The notes: generated by a model from the letters alone, not told the origin. A DNA stretch of 10,027 bases from Chloroflexota bacterium (GCA_021812265.1 JAKAOI010000047.1:1-10027); one strand, 5' to 3'. Positions 1 through 7,988 are shown, numbered from the stretch's first letter. Translations and numbers: made by a program.

Positions 1-1
1 A

Positions 2-1054
<1,053 letters not shown>

Positions 1055-1145
1055 CAGAAACTGAATTGGCGTGCGCAAACCGGCGGCCCTTTAGTGTGTG
1101 CGGTAAACAGCATCGCCTTGCCTTGATGTATTTGATTTCTGGATT

Positions 1146-1157
1146 ATTCCCGGGAAT
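1146..1157. other. 12-bp perfect palindrome in the sat-cysC / PTPS intergenic gap
   Basis: ATTCCCGGGAAT is perfectly self-complementary. It lies in the 193-bp gap between the sat-cysC stop and the GTG start at 1248, about 45 bases upstream of a possible -10 box. It could be a regulator half-site pair, but a 12-bp palindrome can occur by chance and no second copy was seen. Confidence 0.25.
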
Positions 1158-1177
1158 TTTTAGCATCCGGAATGGAT

Positions 1178-1207
1178 TGGACATGTTCCCTGCTAACATT
1201 GTATACT
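1178..1207 (+). promoter_or_regulatory. Possible sigma-70-type promoter for the PTPS-like gene
   Basis: TGGACA (1178-1183) and TATACT (1202-1207) are separated by 18 bases, 40 bases upstream of the GTG start. The alternative TTGGAC box at 1177 would need a 19-bp spacer. The -10 is a good match and the -35 is modest, so this is a plausible promoter rather than a secure one. Confidence 0.4.
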
Positions 1208-1247
1208 CAAAATAGGTAAGATAACTGTATAAGCAGGAAGGGTTTCA

Positions 1248-1739
1248 GTGAGCTGGGGCATTCATATTGAACATGGCGGCTTGAGTTTCAGCGCCGCACA
1301 CTTCATTTCACTTGAAGGTGAAATAGAGCCATTGCATGGACATAACTATGGCGTTAGCGTGCATATCGAATCTAACGCTTTAACATCACAAAGTTATGTC
1401 CTTGATTTTGGTGTTGTAAAACGTGAACTGCGTGCAGTGATTGCTCAGTTCGATCACCGATTTTTGCTTCCGTTGCACAATCCATTTATGCAAGTAAGTG
1501 AAGAGAAAGGCAGTTGGCGCATGGTGTTGCCAAACGGAGAGCAGTTTTTATTTCCGGCTTCAAGCGTTACTGCCTTGAATATCGATAACGCAACTGCTGA
1601 AAGGCTGGCAGAATTGTTAGCGTTGCAATTGCGTGAACGACTGCAACGATATGGCAATACTGCTTTGCTTACCATGAAAGTAGGCATTGCCGAAACAGAA
1701 ACGCAAACCGCTTTTTATACAGTGTCTTTATCAGAATAA
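1248..1739 (+). CDS. 6-pyruvoyl-tetrahydropterin synthase / QueD-fold protein lacking the catalytic Cys
   Basis: A 163-aa protein of the T-fold PTPS/6-carboxytetrahydropterin synthase family, which acts on 7,8-dihydroneopterin triphosphate in pterin, folate or queuosine pathways. The zinc triad is visible: His18 in FSAAHF and His30/His32 in LHGHNYG. An Asp69-His70 pair (FDHRFLLP) and a C-terminal Glu (149 or 151, GIAETET) match the family's catalytic residues. The start is GTG at 1248, preceded by AGGAAGGG at 1234-1241. The protein contains no cysteine at all. The place before LHGHNY where QueD carries Cys is occupied by Glu-Ile-Glu-Pro (25-28). A Glu in this region recalls the PTPS-III type, which can replace FolB in folate synthesis, so the product may be 6-hydroxymethyl-dihydropterin rather than a queuosine precursor. 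That is inference. The family assignment is secure; the exact reaction is not. Confidence 0.85.
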   Translation: MSWGIHIEHGGLSFSAAHFISLEGEIEPLHGHNYGVSVHIESNALTSQSYVLDFGVVKRELRAVIAQFDHRFLLPLHNPFMQVSEEKGSWRMVLPNGEQFLFPASSVTALNIDNATAERLAELLALQLRERLQRYGNTALLTMKVGIAETETQTAFYTVSLSE

Positions 1740-1850
1740 TAGATTATCAATGAAAATCGATGCCGCGCCGGAAATGCAGGTAACTGCTGCATATACATAA
1801 ATGAGCCAGTGACGCTCAATTTGTCAGCGACGACATGAGGAGGTTATTTT

Positions 1851-3110
1851 ATGGCTATCGAAGTTGAAAAACCATCGTTCTATGAATCTGCGCTCAAACA
1901 ATTTGACCTTGCCGCAGATATTCTTTCTTTACCACCAGATCTGCGTATGGTGCTGCGCATGCCAAAACGTGAATTAACCGTGAATTTCCCCGTCCGAATG
2001 GATGATGGAAGCGTGAAAATGTATACTGGCTATCGCGTTCAGCATAATATGAACGCCGGTCCAGCAAAAGGCGGAATACGATATTCTCCCGAAGTTTCTC
2101 TCGATGAAGTTCGCGCTTTAGCTATGTTGATGACATGGAAATGCGCTGTGCTTGGTATTCCGTATGGCGGCGCTAAAGGCGGCGTTATTGTAGATCGTCG
2201 CTTGCTTTCACGCATGGAATTGGAACGGCTGACACGCCGCTATGCGACTGAAATTTCAGTTATCATCGGCCCCGATTTAGATATTCCGGCGCCGGATGTA
2301 AACACCGACGGACAAGTTATGGCGTGGATTATGGATACACTTTCTATGCACCATGGACGCAATGTTCCCGCTGTAGTTACCGGCAAACCCATTGCAATTG
2401 GCGGCAGCCGCGGCCGTGTTGAAGCAACCGGCAGAGGTGTGTATATTGTGGCGCGTGAAGCCGCAAAACACGAAAATATTCCTTTTGAAGGCGCCAAAGT
2501 AGTTATCCAAGGATTTGGCAACGTCGGTTCGGTTTCCGCAAAATTGCTGCACGAAGCCGGATGCAAAATCATCGGTTTAAGCGATATTTATGGGGCAATT
2601 TACGATCCAAACGGAATCAATATTCCGCTGGCGCTGCAATACATAAAAGAACATGGCAAATTATCCGGTTTGCCTGGTTCACAGGATATCAACAATGACC
2701 AATTGCTGGAAATACCCTGCGACATTCTTATCCCCGCCGCTATTGAAGGTGTTTTGCATCGCAATAACGCCGAAAAAGTTTCGGCAAAATTGATTGTTGA
2801 AGCTGCTAACGGCCCAACAACCCCAGAAGCAGACGTTATTTTTGAACGCCGGCGTATTCCGGTTATTCCGGATATCTTAACAAACGCAGGCGGTGTTACC
2901 GTTAGTTATTTTGAATGGGTGCAAGATCGCGAGAACTTCTTCTGGTCGGAGAAACGAGTGAACGATCAACTGGAAGAAATGATGGCGGATAGTATCAAAA
3001 ATGTGTTCTCGCGCGCAGATACAATGAATATCTCTATGAGAATGGCGGCGTATGTCGTCGCAGTGTCTCGTGTAGCTGAAGCAACGGAGTTCCGTGGCAT
3101 TTATCCATAA
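1851..3110 (+). CDS. Glutamate dehydrogenase, NAD(P)-dependent
   Basis: Interconverts glutamate with 2-oxoglutarate plus ammonium, linking nitrogen and carbon metabolism in the cytosol. The 419-aa length is usual for the hexameric small GDH family. The N-terminal domain holds PAKGGIR (71-77, Lys73), Lys97 in MLMTWKC, and PYGGAKGG (104-111) with the catalytic Lys109. PAPDVNT (147-152) supplies the catalytic Asp149. The Rossmann domain begins near 214 with VVIQGFGNVG (GxGxxG at 221-226); an acidic residue follows the second strand (Asp245), which I do not take as settling NAD versus NADP. The C-terminal ILTNAGGVTVSYFEWVQ is characteristic. AGGAGG at 1838-1843 is well placed before the ATG. The gene stands alone between the PTPS-like gene and a strong terminator. 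Confidence 0.96.
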   Translation: MAIEVEKPSFYESALKQFDLAADILSLPPDLRMVLRMPKRELTVNFPVRMDDGSVKMYTGYRVQHNMNAGPAKGGIRYSPEVSLDEVRALAMLMTWKCAVLGIPYGGAKGGVIVDRRLLSRMELERLTRRYATEISVIIGPDLDIPAPDVNTDGQVMAWIMDTLSMHHGRNVPAVVTGKPIAIGGSRGRVEATGRGVYIVAREAAKHENIPFEGAKVVIQGFGNVGSVSAKLLHEAGCKIIGLSDIYGAIYDPNGINIPLALQYIKEHGKLSGLPGSQDINNDQLLEIPCDILIPAAIEGVLHRNNAEKVSAKLIVEAANGPTTPEADVIFERRRIPVIPDILTNAGGVTVSYFEWVQDRENFFWSEKRVNDQLEEMMADSIKNVFSRADTMNISMRMAAYVVAVSRVAEATEFRGIYP

Positions 3111-3131
3111 ACAGCAGTCATATCTTTGCGC

Positions 3132-3163
3132 AGCGACTGAGAGATATCTCAGTCGCTTTTTTT
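3132..3163 (+). terminator. Intrinsic terminator after glutamate dehydrogenase
   Basis: An 11-bp perfect stem (3132-3142 with 3147-3157) closes on the 4-base loop GATA and is followed by an uninterrupted T7 run (3157-3163). It starts 21 bases after the GDH stop codon, so it ends that transcript before the IS66 relic. Confidence 0.93.
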
Positions 3164-3220
3164 ATAACGCAGCGAACTTATATTATAATAATAGTAACAG
3201 CTCAGAGGGGCAAGAAAAGA

Positions 3221-3980
3221 CTAAACGCAAGACAAAGCAAAGGGAATGGGAGTCTGAGAAAATAACGAGCGAATGATGGTAAAGACGCGATGCGACTGTT
3301 TTCGAAAGGTAGAAAGCACACTGTGAATGGCACAAAACGCTGTAGCCCCCTCAGCAAAACGAAATCCGCCAGAGATCTTTTCTTTGATTTTGACCATACG
3401 CAGATCCCGTTCCCGTTGGTTATTGGTGAAGTCTTCTGAGATATCATGCAGAAAGCCAATGACCTACTCTCTTCGTCGGTCCAGAACATCCAGGAGCAAT
3501 TTCGCCTTCGACTGTTTGGAGGCGCTTTTTTGCTTCGGCAAAGGTGTTGCAAGTGCTAATAACTGGCGATATCCTTCATCCAACACAGCTTGATAGTTCT
3601 GCTGCTCTCATTCCGTTCGTTCCCCCATCATTCCTTCCTTGGCCCATTCTTGCGCCGTGTGATGCATTGCCGCCAAGCAACTTCGCATCTTCTCGGCCCA
3701 GGACATCTGCTCCACTGCTTCCACATACGTCAAATCACGAATCAAATGCGCTTTGCAGAGTCAATGCTGGCAAGCATATTTCCGGTCGCTGGGCAGGAAT
3801 ATCTGGGATCTCACCACATTGCAGGGTGTTGTCTTTCATCTCCTGGCTACCCACCGGTTCGCTTTGTACTTGGGAAGTCATTTACTATAAGGTCGCCGTT
3901 CCATTCCATCACTCGATGGCGGCTTACTACTATTGTGGCTATCTTTCGCCAACTTCTCTTCCAATTTCTGGATTTTCTTT
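3221..3980 (-). pseudogene. Decayed IS66-family transposase, internally deleted
   Basis: Read on the minus strand, this is an IS66 transposase relic. Its N-terminal signature KDSHNSSKPPSSDG lies at 3905-3946, preceded by a Lys/Glu-rich helix (KIQKLEEKLA) and then a stop, so the true N-terminus is gone. A KRTGG-stop-PGDE stretch near 3830-3864 matches the family's KKTGGQPGH but is in another frame. The central catalytic region is mostly missing: only about 30 codons separate it from HLIRDLTYVEAVEQMSWAEKM, normally well over 100. The C-terminal part follows with LHDISEDF-TNNQRERDLRMVKIKEKISGGFR (3350-3440), including the Glu expected to complete the DDE triad, and ends at TAG (3221-3223). In-frame stops at 3608-3610 (TGA) and 3464-3466 (TAG) rule out a working product. 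No clear terminal inverted repeats or target duplication were found. Confidence 0.88.
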
Positions 3981-3986
3981 TGTCAA

Positions 3987-4005
3987 TACCCATCCTAAGT
4001 GGGTA
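3987..4005. repeat. 6-bp inverted repeat at the 5' edge of the IS66 relic
   Basis: TACCCA (3987-3992) and TGGGTA (4000-4005) flank seven bases, just upstream of the remaining transposase reading frame. It may belong to the untranslated left end of the insertion element. There is no matching copy at the other edge. Confidence 0.3.
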
Positions 4006-4034
4006 AATGGTTACAATATTTTTATAGAAACCCT

Positions 4035-4057
4035 GTAAAAAAAATGGGCTTCCTGCC
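4035..4057 (-). terminator. Weak possible terminator downstream of the XRE regulator
   Basis: On the minus strand, GGGC-AGGAA-GCCC is followed by A and then a run of eight T. The stem is only 4 bp, so its strength is doubtful, but the T-tract and the position about 130 bases past the XRE stop codon fit a terminator. The gap 4006-4184 holds nothing else I recognise apart from a 6-bp inverted repeat (GCGCCA 4154-4159 / TGGCGC 4171-4176) without T-tract. Confidence 0.35.
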
Positions 4058-4184
4058 CGCACAAAGCTGCAAGCAACATGTGTCACTACTACTTTGTGTA
4101 CATCCCCCTGATAAAGTTTTCTATGGTGGACCTCCTATTCTATGTCGTTGTATGCGCCACAACACACTTTTGGCGCTAAATCGA

Positions 4185-4478
4185 TTATTCCGTTTCTTTT
4201 AATGCGTCTTCACATATATGATCATCATAGATATGGTATCGCGCCAATTCCTCAAAATATGTTAAACCCTCCCTATCTTGAAGCAACTGTGGACAGGTTG
4301 CAGCGAGTATGCGAATCATTTTGACGCTGGGACATCTTTTTCCGGCTTCAAGCAGAGTAATGTATGAACGATGGCATCCAACCAAATTGGCCAATTGCTG
4401 CTGCGAATATTGCGCCGCAAGACGCGCAGATTGCAAATTGCTGCCAAAGTTAAGCCATGCTGCATACGTTTTGTTCAT
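4185..4478 (-). CDS. XRE-family helix-turn-helix transcriptional regulator
   Basis: A small DNA-binding protein of 97 aa. Residues 13-65 form the Cro/CI-type five-helix fold: SNLQSARLAAQYSQQQLANLVG, then CHRSYITLLEAGKRCPSVKMIRILA, with the usual Gln-Gln-Gln-Leu-Ala second helix and the Ser-Tyr-Ile-Thr-Leu-Leu-Glu recognition helix. The C-terminal 30 residues are acidic, with no recognisable sensor domain. I prefer the ATG at 4476-4478 over the ATG 18 bases upstream, because AAGGAGC (4484-4490 on the minus strand) sits exactly where a ribosome binding site for the second ATG should be. It is divergent from the lanthipeptide precursor and separated by 403 bases, so it is the obvious candidate regulator of that locus. 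Autoregulation is suggested by repeats in its own promoter. Target genes are inferred, not shown. Confidence 0.9.
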   Translation of the reverse strand: MNKTYAAWLNFGSNLQSARLAAQYSQQQLANLVGCHRSYITLLEAGKRCPSVKMIRILAATCPQLLQDREGLTYFEELARYHIYDDHICEDALKETE

Positions 4479-4558
4479 AAATAGCTCCTTACTCATTCCT
4501 TATGAGGTGACTGTGTCTACTATACTTTTCAATAACGCATGGGTATACTTATAACTAA

Positions 4559-4605
4559 GCAATGTCAATGGGAACATTATATGAAACAAATATTGCAATG
4601 TCAAT
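4559..4605. repeat. Two 11-bp direct repeats overlapping the XRE promoter (candidate operator)
   Basis: GCAATGTCAAT occurs at 4559-4569 and again at 4595-4605, 36 bases apart. One copy covers the -35 box of the XRE promoter and the other lies at its expected transcription start. This layout fits a repressor binding two sites to block its own promoter. The second copy also contains TTGACA on the minus strand, with a poor -10 (TATACC) 15 bases on, so a duplicated promoter is an alternative explanation. Confidence 0.6.
4576..4604 (-). promoter_or_regulatory. Consensus sigma-70-type promoter of the XRE regulator
   Basis: On the minus strand, TTGACA (4604-4599) and TATAAT (4581-4576) are both perfect consensus hexamers with the optimal 17-bp spacer. 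Transcription would start near 4569, giving a leader of about 90 bases before the ATG at 4478. Such a strong promoter on a regulator gene suggests it is normally repressed. Confidence 0.88.
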
Positions 4606-4881
4606 AAAAATCTATACATGTTCCAATAAATTTATGAGAAAGAGGTAATTTCAAGCAAATAGTACATCTGTAAAAATTGGGTAAGCTTTCACAGAATGGT
4701 TGATAAAAGAAGGATAGATACATCCTCATGACTGTGTATGTCAGGCCTGTGGCGTTTACCGGGTACTCGTTACACTCAAGCAATCAAATAGTTCTACGTT
4801 ACTATCACGCATTTCATCGAACGATAGTAAACCAATTCCTGGCAGCCAAATTCATTCATTTAATATTAGGAGAACATTAGT
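4606..4881. other. Divergent intergenic region upstream of the precursor gene
   Basis: AT-rich non-coding DNA between the XRE promoter and the precursor start. I found no convincing -35/-10 pair pointing towards the precursor, which may mean an activator is needed or an alternative sigma factor is used. The most notable structure is the inverted repeat at 4799-4830. A 60-codon minus-strand frame here (4601-4783) looks spurious. Confidence 0.5.
4799..4830. promoter_or_regulatory. 8-bp inverted repeat upstream of the precursor gene (candidate operator or leader hairpin)
   Basis: TTACTATC (4799-4806) and GATAGTAA (4823-4830) are perfect inverted copies with a 16-base spacer, centres about 24 bases apart, ending 51 bases before the precursor ATG. 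The nonamer TACTATCAC at 4800-4808 recurs at 5236-5244, upstream of the synthetase gene. This fits a dimeric regulator site, but an RNA hairpin in the leader is equally possible. Confidence 0.45.
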
Positions 4882-5109
4882 ATGTCAGAATTTGAACAGA
4901 AGAAACATGATATTTCCGTGCGAATCGTTGAGCGTATCGTCAGTGATCCCAAATTCCGCGCAAGTATCGTTGAAAACGCCCCGCAAGCGTTAGTAGACGC
5001 AGGTTTTGAACAGGATTTCAAAGAACTTCACGCATTAGCAAGCAGCAGCGAGGTATCAGGTTATGCGCATGCTCTCTTCACCGATAGCTGGGGATGTGTC
5101 AAATTATAA
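4882..5109 (+). CDS. Lanthipeptide precursor peptide (single-Cys core)
   Basis: A 75-aa peptide directly upstream of a lanthionine synthetase gene. Residues 1-50 look like a helical, charged leader; the stretch SDPKFRASIVENAPQALVDA (21-40) follows the DPxFRxxL-xxPxxAL pattern seen in leaders of several RiPP families, such as cinnamycin-type precursors. The C-terminal part is rich in small residues and Ser/Thr: S54, S55, S56, S59, T67 and S69, with one cysteine, C72, four residues from the end (sequence FTDSWGCVKL). Only one thioether ring can therefore form, most simply S69-C72 or T67-C72. An Ala-Leu-Ala at 51-53 is a plausible leader cut. AGGAGA at 4868-4873, eight bases before the ATG, is a strong ribosome binding site, in contrast to the synthetase gene. 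I do not recognise the core as a known lantibiotic. The role rests on context plus composition. Confidence 0.85.
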   Translation: MSEFEQKKHDISVRIVERIVSDPKFRASIVENAPQALVDAGFEQDFKELHALASSSEVSGYAHALFTDSWGCVKL

Positions 5110-5157
5110 CCAAGAAAATTTTTCTTGTCTTATACTTTAGATCCTTTTTCATAAAAC

Positions 5158-5171
5158 TGGCGCATACGCCA
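5158..5171 (+). other. Small hairpin between precursor and synthetase
   Basis: TGGCG-CATA-CGCCA is a 5-bp stem with a 4-base loop, 15 bases upstream of the larger terminator-like hairpin. It has no T-tract and may stabilise the 3' end of the precursor transcript. An AT-rich 6-bp stem (CAAGAA/TTCTTG, 5111-5127) lies right after the stop codon. Confidence 0.4.
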
Positions 5172-5185
5172 AGCCAATAAAGCAG

Positions 5186-5225
5186 CTATGGCAAATCGAA
5201 AAGTTCGCTTTGCCATAGTTTTCTT
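5186..5225 (+). terminator. Attenuator-like terminator between precursor and synthetase genes
   Basis: CTATGGCAAA (5186-5195) pairs perfectly with TTTGCCATAG (5209-5218) over 10 bp. After one mismatch, CGAA/TTCG adds four more pairs around the loop AAG. TTTTCTT (5219-5225) follows. This is a good intrinsic terminator with an interrupted T-tract, which fits partial read-through. In RiPP operons such hairpins keep precursor mRNA in excess over enzyme mRNA. Confidence 0.85.
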
Positions 5226-5306
5226 GCACAATAAATACTATCACTTCCCTTCACCCAAGATTTTCTATGAAGGCAGAGGTAAAACTATATCGTAACCGCA
5301 TATTCA

Positions 5307-7988
5307 ATGCAACATCAGGCAGGATATATTTCTTATATTTCTCACATAACAGATGATTTGCATCTTTCTCTAGAGCGGTGGAATATTTCCTGCAACGCTC
5401 TTGGTTCATGGATATATTTCTACCACCAAGATGTGAAAATTCCTGCGCAAGGCTGGAAATTCCATATCTCTGCCACCATCTTCTCTGCTGAAGAAATTCT
5501 TCAACAAGTTTTGCCCATCCTTGTATCCGAGCCAACAAGTTTTAAAATACTTGCGTCGCAGCATTGGCTTCACTATGTAAATCAAGGACACGCCGGTTTA
5601 AGTCAAATTGGCAAATTTATTACCTTTTACCCTTCTGATGATCAACAAGCGCTGCGGCTGGTTCCACGCTTGGATATGGCGACCAAAGGCATGCTTGGGC
5701 CGCGTATACCATCCGATCAAAGATGGAAGTCAGACAGCAGACTTTTTTACCGATATGGCAGCTTCCGCAAACAGATTGCGCAAACCCCGACGGGAGAATT
5801 TATCGATTGTATTTGCGATCCCAATGGCGCGTTTGTAAAAGATGAAAGAGGTTTAACCTTTTTGCCGCCGGAATGGGCGCAAAATCCATTTCAAAATTCT
5901 CAAACAGCGCAATCTGCGCATTTAGCAAATCAGCAGATATTGCGCGATCGCTATTTAGTCATTGCTCCAGTTTACCAATCAATTCGCGGCCCCATATCTT
6001 TAGCAATCGATGTACAGTCTGCCCAGCAATGTATTATTAAAACAGCAAAATATGACATTTTGGCTGAGCTGCCATCGCGAACTTCTTACGAAATGCTGCG
6101 CAATGAAGCCGAAATACTTGGCAAAATCGCGCCATTCATCGACTCTCCGCGTGTTTACGACATATTTGAGCATAACCAAGATCTCTATTTGGTTATGGAA
6201 TATATTGAAGGAGAAACGCTGAAAAATTATCTCAGCCGCGAAATTCGCTCTTGCAGGCAACTGACAGATCGGCAATTTTTGCAGTGGTCGCGCATTATCG
6301 CTGAAAAATTATATCAACTGCACACGAACGGAATTATTTATCGTGATCTGAAGACAGTCAATATGATTGTTACCACCGCAAAGGAATTGCGGCTTATTGA
6401 TTTTGGCGTCGCATTTGACACACAGGCAGAAATTCAACAATTTCACGGAGGAACCCGAGGATATGCTTCTGCCGACCAAACAGCAAACAAACCAGCCAAA
6501 ATTACCGATGATGTATATAGCTTCGGCGCATTGCTTTATGCGTTGGCAACAAACACCGAACCGGCGATGGCGCCGAACCCCAAAAACTTGCTGTCCCGCC
6601 CCGTTTCCGCGTTGCGGCAGCGCGCGCATCCGAAGATATCACAGCTTATTGCGCAATGTTTGAATACTGAATATCAATCATTTCAACCCATCTGCGAATA
6701 TCTCGGTTCACTTGAACAAAATCTCACCGGTGATAATTTACCCATTCCCAAAATTTGGCGGCAGGGATACCGCAGCTCACAACAGCAGCGCTATCTTGCG
6801 TATGCGCGCGCAACATTTGCAGCAATGCGTATTGCGCTTGAACAATCGCCGGAACACAGCAAATTAGAATGGGCGCGATGCTGCATTCCCGGCGCGCCAG
6901 ATATTATTGTAAAAGACGTTCATATAGGATCTGCCGGTGTATTATTTGCCTGCGCGCAAATGGCGGAGCGGCTGCAACAGGTTGACGAATCACGCACATT
7001 GCTGTATACTGCCGCGCAAATCCTGCTACAAGACGGCGATCCGATTTACCGGATGGGCGCCGGAGGATTATTTATCGGCAGCGCCGGAATAGGCGCTGCG
7101 ATTCTGCGTGTGGGACAAGTTCTGCGCGATAACGAATTCATTGCGCGCGCAGAAATTATTGGCAGATCCCTGGCAAAAACAGCATATGATATGTATGATA
7201 TTTTCGGAGGAGCCGCCGGGCGACTAAAGTTTCATCTTTACTTATGGCAAGTTACAAGGAACTATGAACATTTACAAAACGCAGCGCAAGTCGGCAAATT
7301 TTTATTGAAATGCGCCGAAAAAGACGCAAATAACGCCATATATTGGCGCACCCCTGCCGGATATGGCGACATCAGCAATAAATGTTATGTTGGTTTCGGT
7401 CATGGCGCAGCCGGCATTGCCGATGCGCTGCTGGATCTTTATGACGCAACCGGAACATTGGATTTTTTTGTTGGGGCGCAAAAAGCAAGTAATTGGATAC
7501 TTTCACAAACACTTTCTGTTGGCGCAGATACATCTTTAGCAGGATGGCCTGAAACCGAAAACGGAGAAGCGTCGCCGCCATTTTGGTGCCATGGCGCCGG
7601 CGGAATAGGGACATTTTTTTTACACGCCGCCCAATCGGGATTAACAGAAAAAGCCTTAGTAATGGCGCAAAAGGCCGCCAAAGCAGTTGCCTGCGGAACA
7701 CGTTCGGCTGGGCCAACCCAATGCCATGGGTTAGCTGGCAGCATTGAATTTTTATTAGATATGTATCAAGCAACAAATAATCCTTACTGGCGATCTCAAG
7801 CATATGCGTTGGCGCATATACTTGAGGCATATGCTGTAACACAGGATGACACACAAGTTTGGTTTACGGATGAACCCGATACAATTGCGCCTGGATATCT
7901 GAATGGATTTTCCGGTATTGCGTTATGCCTGTTGCGTTTAAGTGACTGTACTATGCCGTCATTGCGCCTATGCAGTCGCAACATTTAG
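5307..7988 (+). CDS. Class IV (LanL-like) lanthionine synthetase: lyase-kinase-cyclase
   Basis: An 893-aa enzyme that makes dehydrated residues and thioether rings in the precursor: the kinase phosphorylates Ser/Thr, the lyase eliminates phosphate, the cyclase adds Cys. Residues 20-200 are the lyase/LanKC N-terminal region (IPAQGWKFHISAT 45-57, GKFITFYPS 102-110, PSDQRW 135-140, FYRYGSF 147-153). Residues 215-475 are a protein kinase: Lys245, an EAE helix at 267-269, YRDLKTVN (345-352; Asp347, Lys349, Asn352; His of HRD replaced by Tyr), DFG 365-367 and GTRGYAS 382-388. Residues 490-885 are a LanC barrel: GFGHG (His699), WCHG (Cys761) and QCHG (Cys806-His807) are the zinc ligands and acid/base that class III cyclases lack, hence class IV. 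The ATG at 5307 has no good ribosome binding site; the frame is closed by TAA at 5280-5282, so translation begins between there and about residue 20. Fewer than 40 residues are in doubt. Confidence 0.93.
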   Translation: MQHQAGYISYISHITDDLHLSLERWNISCNALGSWIYFYHQDVKIPAQGWKFHISATIFSAEEILQQVLPILVSEPTSFKILASQHWLHYVNQGHAGLSQIGKFITFYPSDDQQALRLVPRLDMATKGMLGPRIPSDQRWKSDSRLFYRYGSFRKQIAQTPTGEFIDCICDPNGAFVKDERGLTFLPPEWAQNPFQNSQTAQSAHLANQQILRDRYLVIAPVYQSIRGPISLAIDVQSAQQCIIKTAKYDILAELPSRTSYEMLRNEAEILGKIAPFIDSPRVYDIFEHNQDLYLVMEYIEGETLKNYLSREIRSCRQLTDRQFLQWSRIIAEKLYQLHTNGIIYRDLKTVNMIVTTAKELRLIDFGVAFDTQAEIQQFHGGTRGYASADQTANKPAKITDDVYSFGALLYALATNTEPAMAPNPKNLLSRPVSALRQRAHPKISQLIAQCLNTEYQSFQPICEYLGSLEQNLTGDNLPIPKIWRQGYRSSQQQRYLAYARATFAAMRIALEQSPEHSKLEWARCCIPGAPDIIVKDVHIGSAGVLFACAQMAERLQQVDESRTLLYTAAQILLQDGDPIYRMGAGGLFIGSAGIGAAILRVGQVLRDNEFIARAEIIGRSLAKTAYDMYDIFGGAAGRLKFHLYLWQVTRNYEHLQNAAQVGKFLLKCAEKDANNAIYWRTPAGYGDISNKCYVGFGHGAAGIADALLDLYDATGTLDFFVGAQKASNWILSQTLSVGADTSLAGWPETENGEASPPFWCHGAGGIGTFFLHAAQSGLTEKALVMAQKAAKAVACGTRSAGPTQCHGLAGSIEFLLDMYQATNNPYWRSQAYALAHILEAYAVTQDDTQVWFTDEPDTIAPGYLNGFSGIALCLLRLSDCTMPSLRLCSRNI

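Noticed and set aside
3327..4038. Plus-strand open frames across the IS66 region
   Set aside because: They are the antisense of recognisable transposase sequence and show no family resemblance or ribosome binding sites.
4154..4176. GCGCCA/TGGCGC hairpin as the XRE terminator
   Set aside because: No T-tract on either strand and an 11-base loop; kept only as a note.
4142..4554. Plus-strand frames opposite the XRE regulator
   Set aside because: The minus-strand HTH protein with its binding site and promoter explains the region.
4601..4783. 60-codon minus-strand frame upstream of the precursor
   Set aside because: It overlaps the XRE -35 region, has no ribosome binding site and no recognisable motif.
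4882..5109. Labionin (class III labyrinthopeptin-type) motif in the precursor
   Set aside because: No Ser-x2-Ser-x2-5-Cys spacing precedes the only Cys.
7372..7854. Minus-strand open frames inside the synthetase cyclase region
   Set aside because: Shadow frames of a well-supported LanC domain.
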